A stretch of DNA of 38,791 bases from Arundinibacter roseus (lineage in GTDB: Bacteria; Bacteroidota; Bacteroidia; Cytophagales; Spirosomataceae), in the NCBI RefSeq assembly GCF_004348825.1, contig NZ_SMJU01000025.1, positions 1 to 38,791 of the forward strand, in the 5' to 3' direction. A program made the translations under genes and the position numbers. This document shows, in pieces, positions 14,452-23,868 of this stretch (within the stretch, counting starts at the first letter, position 1; each line of letters starts with the position of its first letter). The notes under the pieces were generated by a model. That model saw only the letters and a list, made by a program, of their open reading frames with translations. It ran no database searches and was not told the DNA's origin.

Positions 14452-16332
14452 TCAGGGTTTAAATAATCCATTCAACTTATCCATCGTCAACATCACAATA
14501 ATGGGCTCGCCACTCGGTGTCCGATTGGGATCAGATGAAGAAAACAGCTGATTTATCAGAGTATGTATTTCAATCATGGATAATTTTACGGCATAGCGCG
14601 ACGAAAATCGCCGCGACAGCGACCGCGCCAAACTATCGGGTTTGTTGAGTTTTAATTCCGAGTAGCTTTTTTTGAGTTGCTCGATCAGTTCTTCAAAAAG
14701 ATCCTGCTCGCTTTCATCGGGCAGATCCGCCGGAATGCCCCGCACGACAAGTTCCTGCGGCCCCAATTCATCAAACTCAAAACCCAATCCGCGTATTTCG
14801 TCGGTCGTTTCACGCACGAGCTGCATGTCCGCCGGGTTTAGCCGCACGGTTTTGGGAAACAAAAGCTGTTGACTTGAACCGTTGCGCTTGGTTAACATCT
14901 GACGGTAGCGCTCATACAGAATCCGCTCGTAGGCAGCTTTTTGGTCAATCAGCATGACGCCTTCTTTAACCTGAGACAGAATGTAGCGGTTGTGCAGCTG
15001 AAACAACATGGCGTCCATATCGGGGGCCACAATGGTTTCGGATGCCAGGCGATTGACCTTGCTCGCAATTGTCATGGCCTGCTGCTGATACGAAGGGCGA
15101 GCCGCAAGGGTTTCGTCCAGCGACATAGCGGCTTGTTGGCGCGCTTCTTCATCCGGACTTTTAAGGCCTTCAAAAAGCTTGTTCCAATTGGTTAGATTGC
15201 CCGGCTGCCGTTGTTTGGCAGAGTCTTTGGGTTGTGCGGCCCAATCGGGCTGCACGGGCCGGGGAGTAGGGGGCTCGGCTTGTGGGCGCTGATTCAGAAA
15301 GTTTACATTATCCTCAAAATCAAGTGGGGGCGTCAGGTTGTAAACACCCACGGCTTTGCGTACGGCGGCCATGATAATGGCATAGACAGACCGCTCATCG
15401 TCGAACTTAATTTCAGTTTTGGTCGGATGAATGTTTATATCGATATGCGAAGGGTCAATCTCAATAAAAAGCACATAAAATGGATGACTTCCTTCCGGAA
15501 TCGTTCCTTCGTAGGCGCTAATGACGGCGTGGTGCAGGTAGCTGTGCTTGATATAGCGTTCATTTACAAAAAAGAACTGCTCACCACGGGTTTTTCTGGC
15601 AAATTCAGGTTTGCCGATATATCCTCTTACGCTGATGTAGGAGGTTTCTTCCTGGCAAAACACGAGCTGTTCCCGGTAGTTTTTTCCAAACATATCCACG
15701 ACGCGCCGGACGAGTTTGCCAGAAAATAGATTGAATACTTCTACATCATTATGATACAGCGAAAACCCGATCTCGGGATGTGCCAGTGCTACGCGCTGAA
15801 ACTCATCCAGCACATGCCTCATTTCTACGGAATTGGATTTCAGGAAATTGCGGCGAGCCGGAACATTAAAAAATAAATTTTTGACCAGCAGGTTTGTGCC
15901 CGTCAGTGTCGCTACGGACTCTTGCGTACGAACGTCGGAGCCTTCAATCCGGATCATCGTTCCGAGCTCGTCGGAGGCACGTTTTGTGCGCAGTTCTACC
16001 TGAGCAACGGCAGCAATAGAAGCGAGTGCTTCGCCTCTGAAACCCATGGTTCGGATTCGAAAAAGGTCGTCAGAATTTCGGATTTTGGAAGTAGCGTGCC
16101 TTTCAAAAGACATGCGGGCGTCGGTTTCCGACATGCCTGCGCCATCGTCAATGATTTGGATGAGGGTTTTGCCAGCTTCCCTGATAATGACCTGCACATT
16201 ATGGGCCTGAGCGTCAATGGCATTTTCGAGTAATTCTTTTACAACCGAGGCAGGCCGCTGCACCACCTCCCCTGCCGCGATCTGATTTGCGATCGAATCC
16301 GGTAGTAAATGTATGATGTCTGATGGGGTCAT
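14452..16332 (-). CDS. mutL: DNA mismatch repair protein MutL
   Basis: The product has 626 residues. The N-terminal GHKL ATPase is complete: IAAGEVVQRPASVVKELLEN, DDGAGM, ATSKI and GFRGEALASI, followed by the transducer domain with NVPARRNFLKS and HVDINIHPTKTE-like (IDINIHPTKTEIKF). After a Pro/Gln-rich linker (about 345-440) comes the C-terminal dimerisation domain. Its endonuclease-like motif reads DQKAAYERILYE (Asp463), where the family's His is Lys. The terminal segment has TPSGEP in place of a CPHGRP-type zinc motif. MutL couples MutS mismatch recognition to strand incision. It leads an operon with two rhomboid genes. Confidence 0.95.
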   Translation of the reverse strand: MTPSDIIHLLPDSIANQIAAGEVVQRPASVVKELLENAIDAQAHNVQVIIREAGKTLIQIIDDGAGMSETDARMSFERHATSKIRNSDDLFRIRTMGFRGEALASIAAVAQVELRTKRASDELGTMIRIEGSDVRTQESVATLTGTNLLVKNLFFNVPARRNFLKSNSVEMRHVLDEFQRVALAHPEIGFSLYHNDVEVFNLFSGKLVRRVVDMFGKNYREQLVFCQEETSYISVRGYIGKPEFARKTRGEQFFFVNERYIKHSYLHHAVISAYEGTIPEGSHPFYVLFIEIDPSHIDINIHPTKTEIKFDDERSVYAIIMAAVRKAVGVYNLTPPLDFEDNVNFLNQRPQAEPPTPRPVQPDWAAQPKDSAKQRQPGNLTNWNKLFEGLKSPDEEARQQAAMSLDETLAARPSYQQQAMTIASKVNRLASETIVAPDMDAMLFQLHNRYILSQVKEGVMLIDQKAAYERILYERYRQMLTKRNGSSQQLLFPKTVRLNPADMQLVRETTDEIRGLGFEFDELGPQELVVRGIPADLPDESEQDLFEELIEQLKKSYSELKLNKPDSLARSLSRRFSSRYAVKLSMIEIHTLINQLFSSSDPNRTPSGEPIIVMLTMDKLNGLFKP

Positions 16333-16504
16333 TCCTGCGCTTTTCTCTTTGTGTTTTTCGTTATTTACAAAGTAACAACATTATTTCAACACGACTGATG
16401 AAACTTTTTCAGTAGGTATTTCAGAGGTGTGCTTTTAAAAATAAGTATATGATAAATCACATATTTTTTTTAATCAATTTTAGTTGTAGAAATATTTTTT
16501 GGCA

Positions 16505-16516
16505 CGGCAATTGCCG
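16505..16516. promoter_or_regulatory. Palindrome CGGCAATTGCCG upstream of the small ORF
   Basis: A perfect 12-base palindrome follows TTTTTTG in AT-rich DNA of the mutL/small-ORF divergent region. It may be a regulator site; no close repeat of it was seen in the window. Confidence 0.3.
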
Positions 16517-16576
16517 TAGTATTCTCAAAGATAGTATATTACACAAAAATGTACAGTTTGTAAACCCAATTGAAAA

Positions 16577-16741
16577 ATGAAGACGCCAATTCTAAGAAAA
16601 TTCAATTATGCGATGGCTTTGCAGTGGTTTATTTTCCTGCCCATCATTTTGCCTCTGTGCCTTGTTTTTGGGGCTGTGCAGGGTATTATGAACATGTTTG
16701 AAAAAATGGCTCACCGAATGTGGCTTGATCTTGAACTTTGA
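16577..16741 (+). CDS. Putative small membrane protein (54 residues)
   Basis: ATG at 16577 to TGA at 16739-16741. The product begins MKTPILRKFNYAMALQWFIF and has one strong hydrophobic helix (about residues 16-38) with a basic N-terminus, then MFEKMAHRMWLDLEL. Base composition is like the neighbouring genes, unlike the AT-rich bases before it. It is divergent from mutL and convergent with the DUF6787-like gene. A 12-base palindrome CGGCAATTGCCG (16505-16516) lies about 60 bases upstream. I do not recognise the family, and the coding status rests on frame and composition only. Confidence 0.45.
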   Translation: MKTPILRKFNYAMALQWFIFLPIILPLCLVFGAVQGIMNMFEKMAHRMWLDLEL

Positions 16742-16750
16742 GGGCAGTCA

Positions 16751-16805
16751 GCTTTTAGGCAGGTGTTGGATTTGTCCGTACACGAGTATGTAGCTGCCTG
16801 AAAGC
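16751..16805. terminator. Long-loop hairpin between convergent genes
   Basis: GCTTTTAGGCAG (16751-16762) pairs with CTGCCTGAAAGC (16794-16805) with one wobble and a 31-base loop. It ends one base before the stop of the DUF6787-like gene. There is no T tract, so terminator function is uncertain. Confidence 0.35.
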
Positions 16806-16806
16806 C

Positions 16807-17112
16807 TCAGCGGCTTCTTTTGAACATACCTGTCAATCGTGACAGCATGCGCTGTTCAAATTTGAGAAAAAAGGAAAACTTGCCAAAAATCCATCCCCAC
16901 ATCAGTAACAATACCTGATAAAGCGGGAGAATTATTAATAGGGCAAGCCCCCACCGTAGCCATGCGGCCGAATCGGGCGTGAGGCCAAGCAGACTGTACA
17001 AAGCCTTTTTGGCAAACATTGTAGAAAATCCGGTACAGGCAAAAACCAGTAGGATGATAACTACATCCCATCCACTTTGTACGTCCCACCTTTGTTTGAG
17101 TTTATCCCACAT
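16807..17112 (-). CDS. Small membrane protein, DUF6787-like
   Basis: The product has 101 residues. An N-terminal WDKLKQRWDVQSG is followed by two membrane segments (about 18-35 and 52-75) and the motif LPLYQVLLLMWGWIFGKFSFF, ending in a basic amphipathic tail (RMLSRLTGMFKRSR). This matches my recollection of the DUF6787 family, once labelled diacylglyceryl transferase-like without evidence. It begins 5 bases after the pseudouridine synthase stop, so it is in the same operon. The function is unknown. Confidence 0.65.
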   Translation of the reverse strand: MWDKLKQRWDVQSGWDVVIILLVFACTGFSTMFAKKALYSLLGLTPDSAAWLRWGLALLIILPLYQVLLLMWGWIFGKFSFFLKFEQRMLSRLTGMFKRSR

Positions 17113-17117
17113 AGGAT

Positions 17118-17849
17118 TTATTCATAAAAATACCCAAGCTTATCTACATCTACTTTTTCCTGATCTAAGGAAAGGAACTCTTCCCAAAAAGGATCAAGAG
17201 GAAGGCCTGCACGGCAAATAAGGGGTTCGTTTTTGACCGGATGCTGAAAATAAAGCCTCCGGGCGTGCAGATTGATACTGCCATCCAGGTTAGGCTTAAC
17301 ATAGCCGTATTTCACATCTCCCCGAATCGGACAGCCCATGCTTGCCAGCTGTACCCGGATCTGATGCGGCCGACCGGTAATTGGAGTTACTTCCAGCAGG
17401 TGAAATTTATTGATTTCTCCCAAAACCCGGTAGCTTAGTTCGGCGCGGTGTGTGCCGGGGGCTTCGTAGTCGAAGGCCGTGGTTACGTTCCGTTTTTCAT
17501 CTTTGGAAAGCCAATGCACAAGTTTCCCTTTGGGCGAAGGTGGACGTCGCTTGACCACCGCCCAATACGTTTTTTGAATTTCCCTTTTCCGAAACAGTTC
17601 ATTCATACGCTCCAACGCCTTGGAAGTACGGGCAAAAACGACCAATCCGCTGACGGGCCTGTCGATGCGGTGAACGGTTCCCAGAAAAACAGCGCCGGGT
17701 TTTTCATATTTATTTTTTATATACTCTTTGACCATGTCCAGCAGGCACACATCGCCGGTCGAGTCGCCCTGTACCAGCACTCCCGCCTCTTTGTTGACGA
17801 TGATGAGGTGGTTGTCTTCGTAGATAACTTGAAAAGGTTTTTTGGCCAT
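17118..17849 (-). CDS. RluA-family pseudouridine synthase
   Basis: The product has 243 residues. It isomerises specific uridines in rRNA or tRNA to pseudouridine. The catalytic motif is HRIDRPVSG with Asp63, preceded by the VIYEDNHLIIVNKEAGVLVQ strand and followed by the RTSKALERMNELF helix. Further conserved segments are ITGRPHQIRVQL and INLHARRLYF. There is no N-terminal S4 domain, so it is the short RluA/RluC-catalytic-only type, and the exact RNA target cannot be assigned. It lies in a minus-strand run with panB upstream and the DUF6787-like gene downstream. Confidence 0.93.
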   Translation of the reverse strand: MAKKPFQVIYEDNHLIIVNKEAGVLVQGDSTGDVCLLDMVKEYIKNKYEKPGAVFLGTVHRIDRPVSGLVVFARTSKALERMNELFRKREIQKTYWAVVKRRPPSPKGKLVHWLSKDEKRNVTTAFDYEAPGTHRAELSYRVLGEINKFHLLEVTPITGRPHQIRVQLASMGCPIRGDVKYGYVKPNLDGSINLHARRLYFQHPVKNEPLICRAGLPLDPFWEEFLSLDQEKVDVDKLGYFYE

Positions 17850-17957
17850 AAAGAGGGATGCCTGTGCATCGTTGGAAGTCGCTTGTTGGATAGCTAACTA
17901 TTTATAAATCAGTTAAAAATTCCTTTGGATGGTTTGCCTCCGGAAGTTTATTTTGAA

Positions 17958-18776
17958 TCAGTAAGATTCTTTTTCGTTAGGAAAAGATTGGCTCCTGACA
18001 TCCTGTACGTAGTGCGCAATTGCCTCGTGCATAACTGTATGCAGATCGGCATACCGACGCAGGAAGCGAGGTTTAAATTCTTTATTAATTCCCAGTAAAT
18101 CGTGCAAAACCAGAATTTGCCCATCTGCATGCGCACCGGCACCAATTCCGATCGTTGGGATGGAAATGGATTCAGAAACCGTTTTGGTTAAGGTGGCCGG
18201 GATTTTTTCCAGCACTACGGCAAAACAACCGATTTCGTCCAGCAGGCGGGCGTCATCCAATAGTTTTTGGGCTTCTTCTTCTTCTTTGGCTCGTACAGAG
18301 TAAGTGCCAAATTTATAGATTGATTGGGGTGTAAGGCCCAAATGTCCCATAACAGGCACTCCGGCGCTCAAAATCCGGGTGATTGATTCTTTAATTTCGT
18401 GTCCGCCTTCCAGTTTCACAGCATGTGCGCCCGATTCTTTCATGATTCTAATGGCCGAACGCAACGCTTCTTCGGAGTTGCCCTGATAGGAACCAAACGG
18501 GAGGTCAACCACCACGAGTGCCCTTTTAACGGCCCTTACGACCGACGCCGCGTGATAAATCATTTGATCCAGCGTAATGGGTAAGGTTGTTTCGTGACCC
18601 GCCATAACATTGGACGCGGAGTCTCCCACGAGAATAATTTCAACCCCGGCAGAGTCTACTATGCCGCCCATAGAAAAATCGTAGGCGGTTAGGCAGGAAA
18701 TCTTTTCCCCCCTATTTTTCATTTCCTGAATACTATGAGTAGTTACTCGCTTAATATCGGGGCTATGTACGGACAT
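17958..18776 (-). CDS. panB: 3-methyl-2-oxobutanoate hydroxymethyltransferase
   Basis: From the ATG at 18776 the product has 272 residues, the usual length. An upstream in-frame ATG (18854) would add 26 residues that are not part of the family. PanB adds a hydroxymethyl group from methylene-tetrahydrofolate to 2-oxoisovalerate, giving ketopantoate for pantothenate and coenzyme A. Visible motifs: [41 protein letters not shown] (metal-binding Asp), [17 protein letters not shown], and the catalytic region [24 protein letters not shown]. panC and panD are not in this window. Confidence 0.96.
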   Translation of the reverse strand: MSVHSPDIKRVTTHSIQEMKNRGEKISCLTAYDFSMGGIVDSAGVEIILVGDSASNVMAGHETTLPITLDQMIYHAASVVRAVKRALVVVDLPFGSYQGNSEEALRSAIRIMKESGAHAVKLEGGHEIKESITRILSAGVPVMGHLGLTPQSIYKFGTYSVRAKEEEEAQKLLDDARLLDEIGCFAVVLEKIPATLTKTVSESISIPTIGIGAGAHADGQILVLHDLLGINKEFKPRFLRRYADLHTVMHEAIAHYVQDVRSQSFPNEKESY

Positions 18777-18866
18777 ATTGGACGTATTGAATGTAAAAAA
18801 ATCAGACCATGGAAAAGGTAATGAAGGGGTGCCAACCGCAGCACAGACGTGCACGAGAATGTTTGC

Positions 18867-20201
18867 CTACCGTCGCATCAGCCATTGCTCAGGGTTGAGG
18901 CGGGTGGTATTTTTCCAAACCTGAAATTGTAAGGAAGAGGTTCCCTCACTATCGGTGGCAACGGTACCAATGCTCTCGCGGGCACTCACTTTTTGTCCCG
19001 GCTTAACTACCACACTCTGCAATTTTGCGTAGACCGTCATGTAGTCACCGTGCTGAATCGCAACTACGTTGCTCATGCCGGGCATATTTGTTACATCAAG
19101 CACCACACCGTCATATACAGACCGAACGGCTTCACCATTGCTTGTTTGGATATCAACCCCCAGATTATCCACAATCACTCCACGCAAAACGGGATGCTCT
19201 TTTCGGCCAAAGTGGTCGGAGACAAACCCCCGCACGGGCCACGGCAGACGAGCCTGCGAAGCTTTGAAAGAAGAGGCAAGGCTAACTTCGGCTTCGGTCA
19301 TGCCGCCGGTACTGACAGGCTCCGGTGCTTTTTCCGCAATTACAGGAGTTTCTCCGGCGGCGGCGGCTCGTTCACGTTCGGCTTTTTCGCGGGCGAGGCG
19401 TTCTTTTTCAGCTTTTTCGCGAGCAAGTCTTTCCAGCCGTTGGCGTTCGGCACGTTCGCGCATTTCTTTTTCAATCAATCGGCGCAAATTGGCATCCAAT
19501 TGGGCGGTGGCTTTGCGGTTGGCGGCAAGCTCGGCCCTAAGTTCCGATTCTTTTTGAGAAAGCTCCTGTACTACCTCATTTTGTTTAGATTTGAGAGTTT
19601 CCAGCTTGGTGGCTTCCTGTACCTGCGTAGTAAGTACCGATTTTTGCTGCTGCTGCTTGGCCGTGATGCGCTGTCGTTTGGTGGCTAGCTGTGCCTGTAC
19701 TTCTTCCATTTGCTTCACTTGTCCCTGCCGGGCATCCGTATACTGTTTCAGGTATTTATACCGGATAATGAGCTGATTGAATGTGGTGGAAGAAAAAAGA
19801 AAAATAAGCTGATTGAGATAGGCATTTCGCTTGGAAGCCTCATAAATCATCTGACCATATTCTTTTTTGAGCTTACTCAAATCGTTGTCCAGTTCACGGC
19901 GGGCAATTTCCAGGCTCCGGAGTTCTCCATCCAGCAATTTAAGATCGTCAGAGAGTAAGTCGATCTGTTTTTTTTGATTGGCAACTTGTTGATTAATCGC
20001 TTTGAGCTGCCCAACACTCACTTTTTTTTGGGAGGCTGTTTCGTTCAGAATCCGCTGAATATTTTTTAGTTTATCCTGATTTTCCCGCTTTTCCCGTTCG
20101 AGTTGCTGACGGCTTTTTTGCGCCAGTACTTCGCCGGTTTGCGCGAGCATCATTAGCATCAGCAAGCCAATTCCCCGAAATATTAGTTGTTGAAAACGCA
20201 T
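18867..20201 (-). CDS. EnvC-like murein hydrolase activator (degenerate LytM domain)
   Basis: From the ATG at 20201 the product has 444 residues; an earlier in-frame ATG at 20240 would add 13. A signal peptide (MRFQQLIFRGIGLLMLMMLA...EVLAQ) is followed by a long coiled coil to about residue 280, with an Arg/Glu/Ala-rich stretch, then a C-terminal M23/LytM domain (WPVRGFVSDHFGRKEHPVLRG). The metal ligands of active M23 peptidases are missing: the HxxxD site reads NLGVD, and the late HxH site reads LQFQVW. This fits EnvC-type proteins, which bind and activate amidases at the division septum and do not cleave peptidoglycan themselves. It is in one strand-wise run with DUF4292 and TPR genes, a common Bacteroidota grouping. 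Confidence 0.88.
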   Translation of the reverse strand: MRFQQLIFRGIGLLMLMMLAQTGEVLAQKSRQQLEREKRENQDKLKNIQRILNETASQKKVSVGQLKAINQQVANQKKQIDLLSDDLKLLDGELRSLEIARRELDNDLSKLKKEYGQMIYEASKRNAYLNQLIFLFSSTTFNQLIIRYKYLKQYTDARQGQVKQMEEVQAQLATKRQRITAKQQQQKSVLTTQVQEATKLETLKSKQNEVVQELSQKESELRAELAANRKATAQLDANLRRLIEKEMRERAERQRLERLAREKAEKERLAREKAERERAAAAGETPVIAEKAPEPVSTGGMTEAEVSLASSFKASQARLPWPVRGFVSDHFGRKEHPVLRGVIVDNLGVDIQTSNGEAVRSVYDGVVLDVTNMPGMSNVVAIQHGDYMTVYAKLQSVVVKPGQKVSARESIGTVATDSEGTSSLQFQVWKNTTRLNPEQWLMRR

Positions 20202-20303
20202 ACAAATTATAGGTAGAGCCCATCCGGACTCTTTCTTCACGTAGACAAAGGTACACAGACTTAGGCTTTTAGTCCTATGGGTGCTGCATCCAAACGGCTT
20301 TCT

Positions 20304-21149
20304 TTATTTTTTTTCGTAACTCGACGGGACCGAAAACGGGAATCCCGGGTTTGTTTTGATCAATTCCACCTTGCTGTGTTTGATACGGATCACGGTTTGG
20401 TAGTATTGTTTGTCCTGCTCCGACTGGACGTCCAGCGTGATAAGACTAGTGAATGGAAACAGGTAACTATTCAATTCTGTAAAATCTTCGTAGTCAAGCG
20501 TTAGTGAATTTTTGGTAGGCTGCTCAACCGCCTGAAGACGTTTCAGTTTTCGATTTTTCTCACCAATATAATTATCTACCATAATCCGCCCGTCATCCTG
20601 TCGCAGCAGTAAAAAATCTTTTTCACGCCGGATTTTCTGATTAGGTTTTCTGGGAACGGGTAAATTTCCAACGATCAGCGATTGTAGCAGATCGTAGGTC
20701 AAATTAAATTTAAATTGTGCGCTGAGTTGCTCGTAGGTATAGACGTAATACTCTTTATGAAATTTGTCCATAAAGGCAATCGAGTCTGGTGAGATGATGC
20801 CCCGGGCTACCTCAAAGCCGACGCCCGTGACCGAAAACCAGATCAGGCTGTCTTTGGTGACCCGAATATTGACATTGGCGTTATCGATGGACTGCGTGCG
20901 GTTTTTAAATGAAAATTTTGATTTGGCAACCAGGTATTCAAAATCAATTTCTTCTACGTCCAGTTTTGTTCTGAACTCTTCAAAAAGGGCTGAATCTGCG
21001 CGCGCAGAGTCCGGCGAAATAACAAGGAGCGAATCTACCGCCGCAGAGTCTGAAAGCGATTGGGCTGTTTTTTTTGTACGTGGTTTATGGCAGGCCGAGA
21101 GCCCGATGATTCCGCAAAGGACCAGCATCCAGATTTTACTATTGTTCAT
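20304..21149 (-). CDS. DUF4292 family lipoprotein
   Basis: From the ATG at 21149 the product has 281 residues. I prefer this start because it gives a clean lipoprotein signal (MNNSKIWMLVLCGIIGLSAC, lipobox Cys20); the frame stays open upstream inside the TPR gene. The mature part shows the LolA/LolB-like beta pattern typical of DUF4292: KLDVEEIDFEYLVAKSKFSF, then NANVNIRVTKDSLIWFSVTGVGFEVARGI, then a DSIAFMDKFHKEYYVY strand. Such proteins are thought to be envelope lipoproteins that may handle lipids or lipoproteins. The start overlaps the TPR gene's end by 11 bases, suggesting coupling. Confidence 0.85.
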   Translation of the reverse strand: MNNSKIWMLVLCGIIGLSACHKPRTKKTAQSLSDSAAVDSLLVISPDSARADSALFEEFRTKLDVEEIDFEYLVAKSKFSFKNRTQSIDNANVNIRVTKDSLIWFSVTGVGFEVARGIISPDSIAFMDKFHKEYYVYTYEQLSAQFKFNLTYDLLQSLIVGNLPVPRKPNQKIRREKDFLLLRQDDGRIMVDNYIGEKNRKLKRLQAVEQPTKNSLTLDYEDFTELNSYLFPFTSLITLDVQSEQDKQYYQTVIRIKHSKVELIKTNPGFPFSVPSSYEKK

Positions 21150-22887
21150 GAAGTAGGCCGGTTGCAATTTTTTTATCAAGCTGATCACTCGTTTCTCCCA
21201 TGATTTTTGCCTTCTTCCATTGTTCAAGCGCTTTTTCCCGTTCACCCATCTGAAAAAGAACATCACCATAATGTTCTACAATAGTTCCGCTCACATTTTC
21301 GGTGCTTTGTACCGCTTTTTCAAGAAAAGTGCGGGCTTTGCTGTATTCCTTTCGGGTATACAAAACCCAGGCGTGGGTATCCAAAAAAGTAGCGTTGTCT
21401 TTATGCCGCATGACCAGGCGCTCCGAAAGTTGAAGGGCAAGGTCCAGTTTTTCGCGTCGCAACGATAAAAAATAGCTGTAATTATTTAGTACATGATCAT
21501 TGTCAGGATCTTCTTTCAGCACGAGTTCGTAGGCCGCATCTGACTTGGCATTATCGCCAAGACCATTGTACGCATCACCAAGCTGCGCCTGAATTACCCG
21601 CTTCATTTCGGGGTTATTGTCAATTAATTTCAAGCTTTCTTCGAGCGAGGAAACGGCTTTTTTGTAATTTTTTTTGATCAATTGGGCAGATCCATTAGAG
21701 TACCAGATCATGCCCTGATTCGGAAATACTTCCAGGGCCTGCTCCGAATGAACCAGCAGGCTATCAATCTGATTGAGCTCTCCGTCCAGCTGCAACACAG
21801 CACCCCAAACTTCATATACCGAGCCATCGAGACGGGCCGCCCGGGCATAAATATCGCGGGCTTCGGCTTTGCGTCCCCGCTGCACGAGCAGGTCGCCATA
21901 GAGTACATGCGCCCTCGACTCACGCGGGTGGGTTTCGACAAGTTGTTTGGCCAGATTAACGGCCTCCTCCCGGTCCTTATCCGTTTTGAGCATTGACAAA
22001 TACCCTGAGAGCACCCGTACTTTGGGCTCTGCATCAAGATTTGGATTTGCAAAAACGATTTTTAATTCGCGATTGCATTTTTCTATATCTCCTTTTCGTC
22101 GGTAAATATCAGCCAATAACACATGCGCCTGCGCTTCGTCAGGATTCAGCCGCAGGGCTTCTTCCAGAGGCGTAATGGCTTCGTCGGTTCGCTCGTTTGC
22201 CAGGAGTAGTTCAGCCAGTTCAATTCGATAATCTAATTCTTCGGGTTCGGCTGCAATGAGTTTTTGTGCTTCGGCAATAGCCTTATCAATTTTGTTCAGC
22301 CGTAAATAGAGCTGTTGTTTTTGATGGGTAATCTCCTCCGTTACACCTATGGCCTTTTCCAGCTGATCATAGGTCGTGATTGCTTTATCAAACTGATCGC
22401 TGAAAACATACATGGCGGCGAGTTCTACGCCATATTCTATATTGGATGGGCTCTGAGCAAGTAGCGTTTCGTAGATTTTGGCAGCTTCGGCATATTGTTT
22501 TTGTTTGGAAAAAAGTGCGGCTACCTGTTGTGCATAATATACATTGCTGCGATCTGTTTCGTACGCAATTTTTGCCTGAGTAAGTGCTTCTTCGGTTCGT
22601 TCCAGCTTCATCAGGGCCGAAGCCAGCATAAAGTGCCCGGCGGCATCTGCCGGACTGGCTTTAACCAATTTTTCGAAAACCGGAAGTGCCCTGGAAGGCT
22701 CGTCCATCATCAAGTATTTCATTCCCTCTGCCGCAAGGCTTTCTTCTTCCAACCGGAAGGTAGCCGTCGCAGGCACTGCTTCTTTTTCGCGGTTTCGGTT
22801 TCGCTTCTGTGCTTCACACGGCGAACCACTCAGCGACCACGCGGCTATCCCGATGCTTATGATAATATTTAGCCTTTTGCTATGCAT
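21139..22887 (-). CDS. Tetratricopeptide-repeat protein, exported
   Basis: The product has 582 residues. A signal peptide (MHSKRLNIIISIGIAAWSLS, then cleavage near PCEAQ) and a basic RNRNRE segment precede at least ten TPR-like helical pairs, for example DAAGHFMLASALMKLERTEEALTQA, NIEYGVELAAMYVFSDQFDKAI, and VLNNYSYFLSLRREKLDLALQL. TPR arrays bind partner proteins, and the location upstream of DUF4292 and EnvC-like genes points to an envelope role. The gene heads the minus-strand run 22.9-16.8 kb. No close promoter match was found. Confidence 0.9.
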   Translation of the reverse strand: MHSKRLNIIISIGIAAWSLSGSPCEAQKRNRNREKEAVPATATFRLEEESLAAEGMKYLMMDEPSRALPVFEKLVKASPADAAGHFMLASALMKLERTEEALTQAKIAYETDRSNVYYAQQVAALFSKQKQYAEAAKIYETLLAQSPSNIEYGVELAAMYVFSDQFDKAITTYDQLEKAIGVTEEITHQKQQLYLRLNKIDKAIAEAQKLIAAEPEELDYRIELAELLLANERTDEAITPLEEALRLNPDEAQAHVLLADIYRRKGDIEKCNRELKIVFANPNLDAEPKVRVLSGYLSMLKTDKDREEAVNLAKQLVETHPRESRAHVLYGDLLVQRGRKAEARDIYARAARLDGSVYEVWGAVLQLDGELNQIDSLLVHSEQALEVFPNQGMIWYSNGSAQLIKKNYKKAVSSLEESLKLIDNNPEMKRVIQAQLGDAYNGLGDNAKSDAAYELVLKEDPDNDHVLNNYSYFLSLRREKLDLALQLSERLVMRHKDNATFLDTHAWVLYTRKEYSKARTFLEKAVQSTENVSGTIVEHYGDVLFQMGEREKALEQWKKAKIMGETSDQLDKKIATGLLHEQ

Positions 22888-23077
22888 ACTATATATGTTA
22901 CTGTATGTATCTCTATCTGAATAAAGTCACGATATGCCACGATTTACCAGTTTATGTAGGGGTGGGCTTGGGTATTTGCCTGACACATGAAAAGACGTTG
23001 ACCCTGGACCTGTGGCATTCTTGCAGAATTAACTACAAAAGTATCAGATTATTGTCATTCGTCCGCATGGAAAGGGC

Positions 23078-23707
23078 TCATTGAGTCATTTGCCGGAATA
23101 TTTCCTCAAAGTCGCCATTTCGGGCCATTTTGTAGTGTTCGCTATGAAAGTCGTCAAGTTTGGCCAACAAATTGAGCAGCATGATTTTTTCGGCGGCAGA
23201 AAGTCTTGAAAACGCAATTTTGCCTACCCGCGCCAAAGCCGGATAACAGGCAGCAAGTACTTCATTTCCTTTGGGCGTGATTTGTACCCGTTTGGAGCGG
23301 CGGTCTTCTTCATCAGGAAATTCCTCAATCAACTGGAAATTAACTAACCGCTTAATGACATCGATGCCCGAAGGAAACTCCGAGAGCATCACGTGGATCA
23401 ATTCGCTTTTGCGCGGTTTACCCATCGAAGATAACGCAATGAGATAAATCGCATCTTCTACATTGTTAAGCAACATTTCCTGCATTGCTTTTTTGGAGTA
23501 ATGCTGTACATATTTGTTCAGACGACCAAAATGAGCACTGAGCTTTTCATCAATCATCACGGGGGAGTCTTCCTCCTCCTGATTTTTGAAACGGGCCAGG
23601 TCTGTACGCTCTGCCAGGTAACGAACGCAAAATTCCGTCAAGTCCATTTCCGGATTATCAGCCTCCATCCGGGCCCACTCATTTACAAGTTCAACTACTT
23701 TATTCAT
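23078..23707 (-). CDS. MarR-family transcriptional regulator
   Basis: The product has 209 residues. A winged-helix domain lies at about residues 80-165: NVEDAIYLIALSSMGKPRKSELIHVMLSEFPSGIDVIKRLVNFQLIEEFPDEEDRRSKRVQITPKG, where the DRRSKRV wing is diagnostic of MarR. An extra N-terminal segment of about 70 residues and a C-terminal helical part form the dimer region. It is divergent from the efflux operon, whose promoter is flanked by an inverted repeat, so repression of that operon is the straightforward inference. The effector is unknown. Confidence 0.9.
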   Translation of the reverse strand: MNKVVELVNEWARMEADNPEMDLTEFCVRYLAERTDLARFKNQEEEDSPVMIDEKLSAHFGRLNKYVQHYSKKAMQEMLLNNVEDAIYLIALSSMGKPRKSELIHVMLSEFPSGIDVIKRLVNFQLIEEFPDEEDRRSKRVQITPKGNEVLAACYPALARVGKIAFSRLSAAEKIMLLNLLAKLDDFHSEHYKMARNGDFEEIFRQMTQ

Positions 23708-23868
23708 GCATTATGAGGATTGTAAATCCAACTTCTGATTAAGTAACACCGATTGTATACTACACAACGAAGGTATTCTGCCTTTTGTTGATTTTGGCTA
23801 AACAAAATGAAAATTACTATGTTTCGATACAAAAGCGATGCAAATTTTTTACTGATTTCATTCTAAAA

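Noticed and set aside
18993-19688. Plus-strand 231-residue frame antisense to the EnvC-like gene
   Set aside because: It mirrors the biased coiled-coil codons of the real gene, giving runs of Phe and Gly without any domain.
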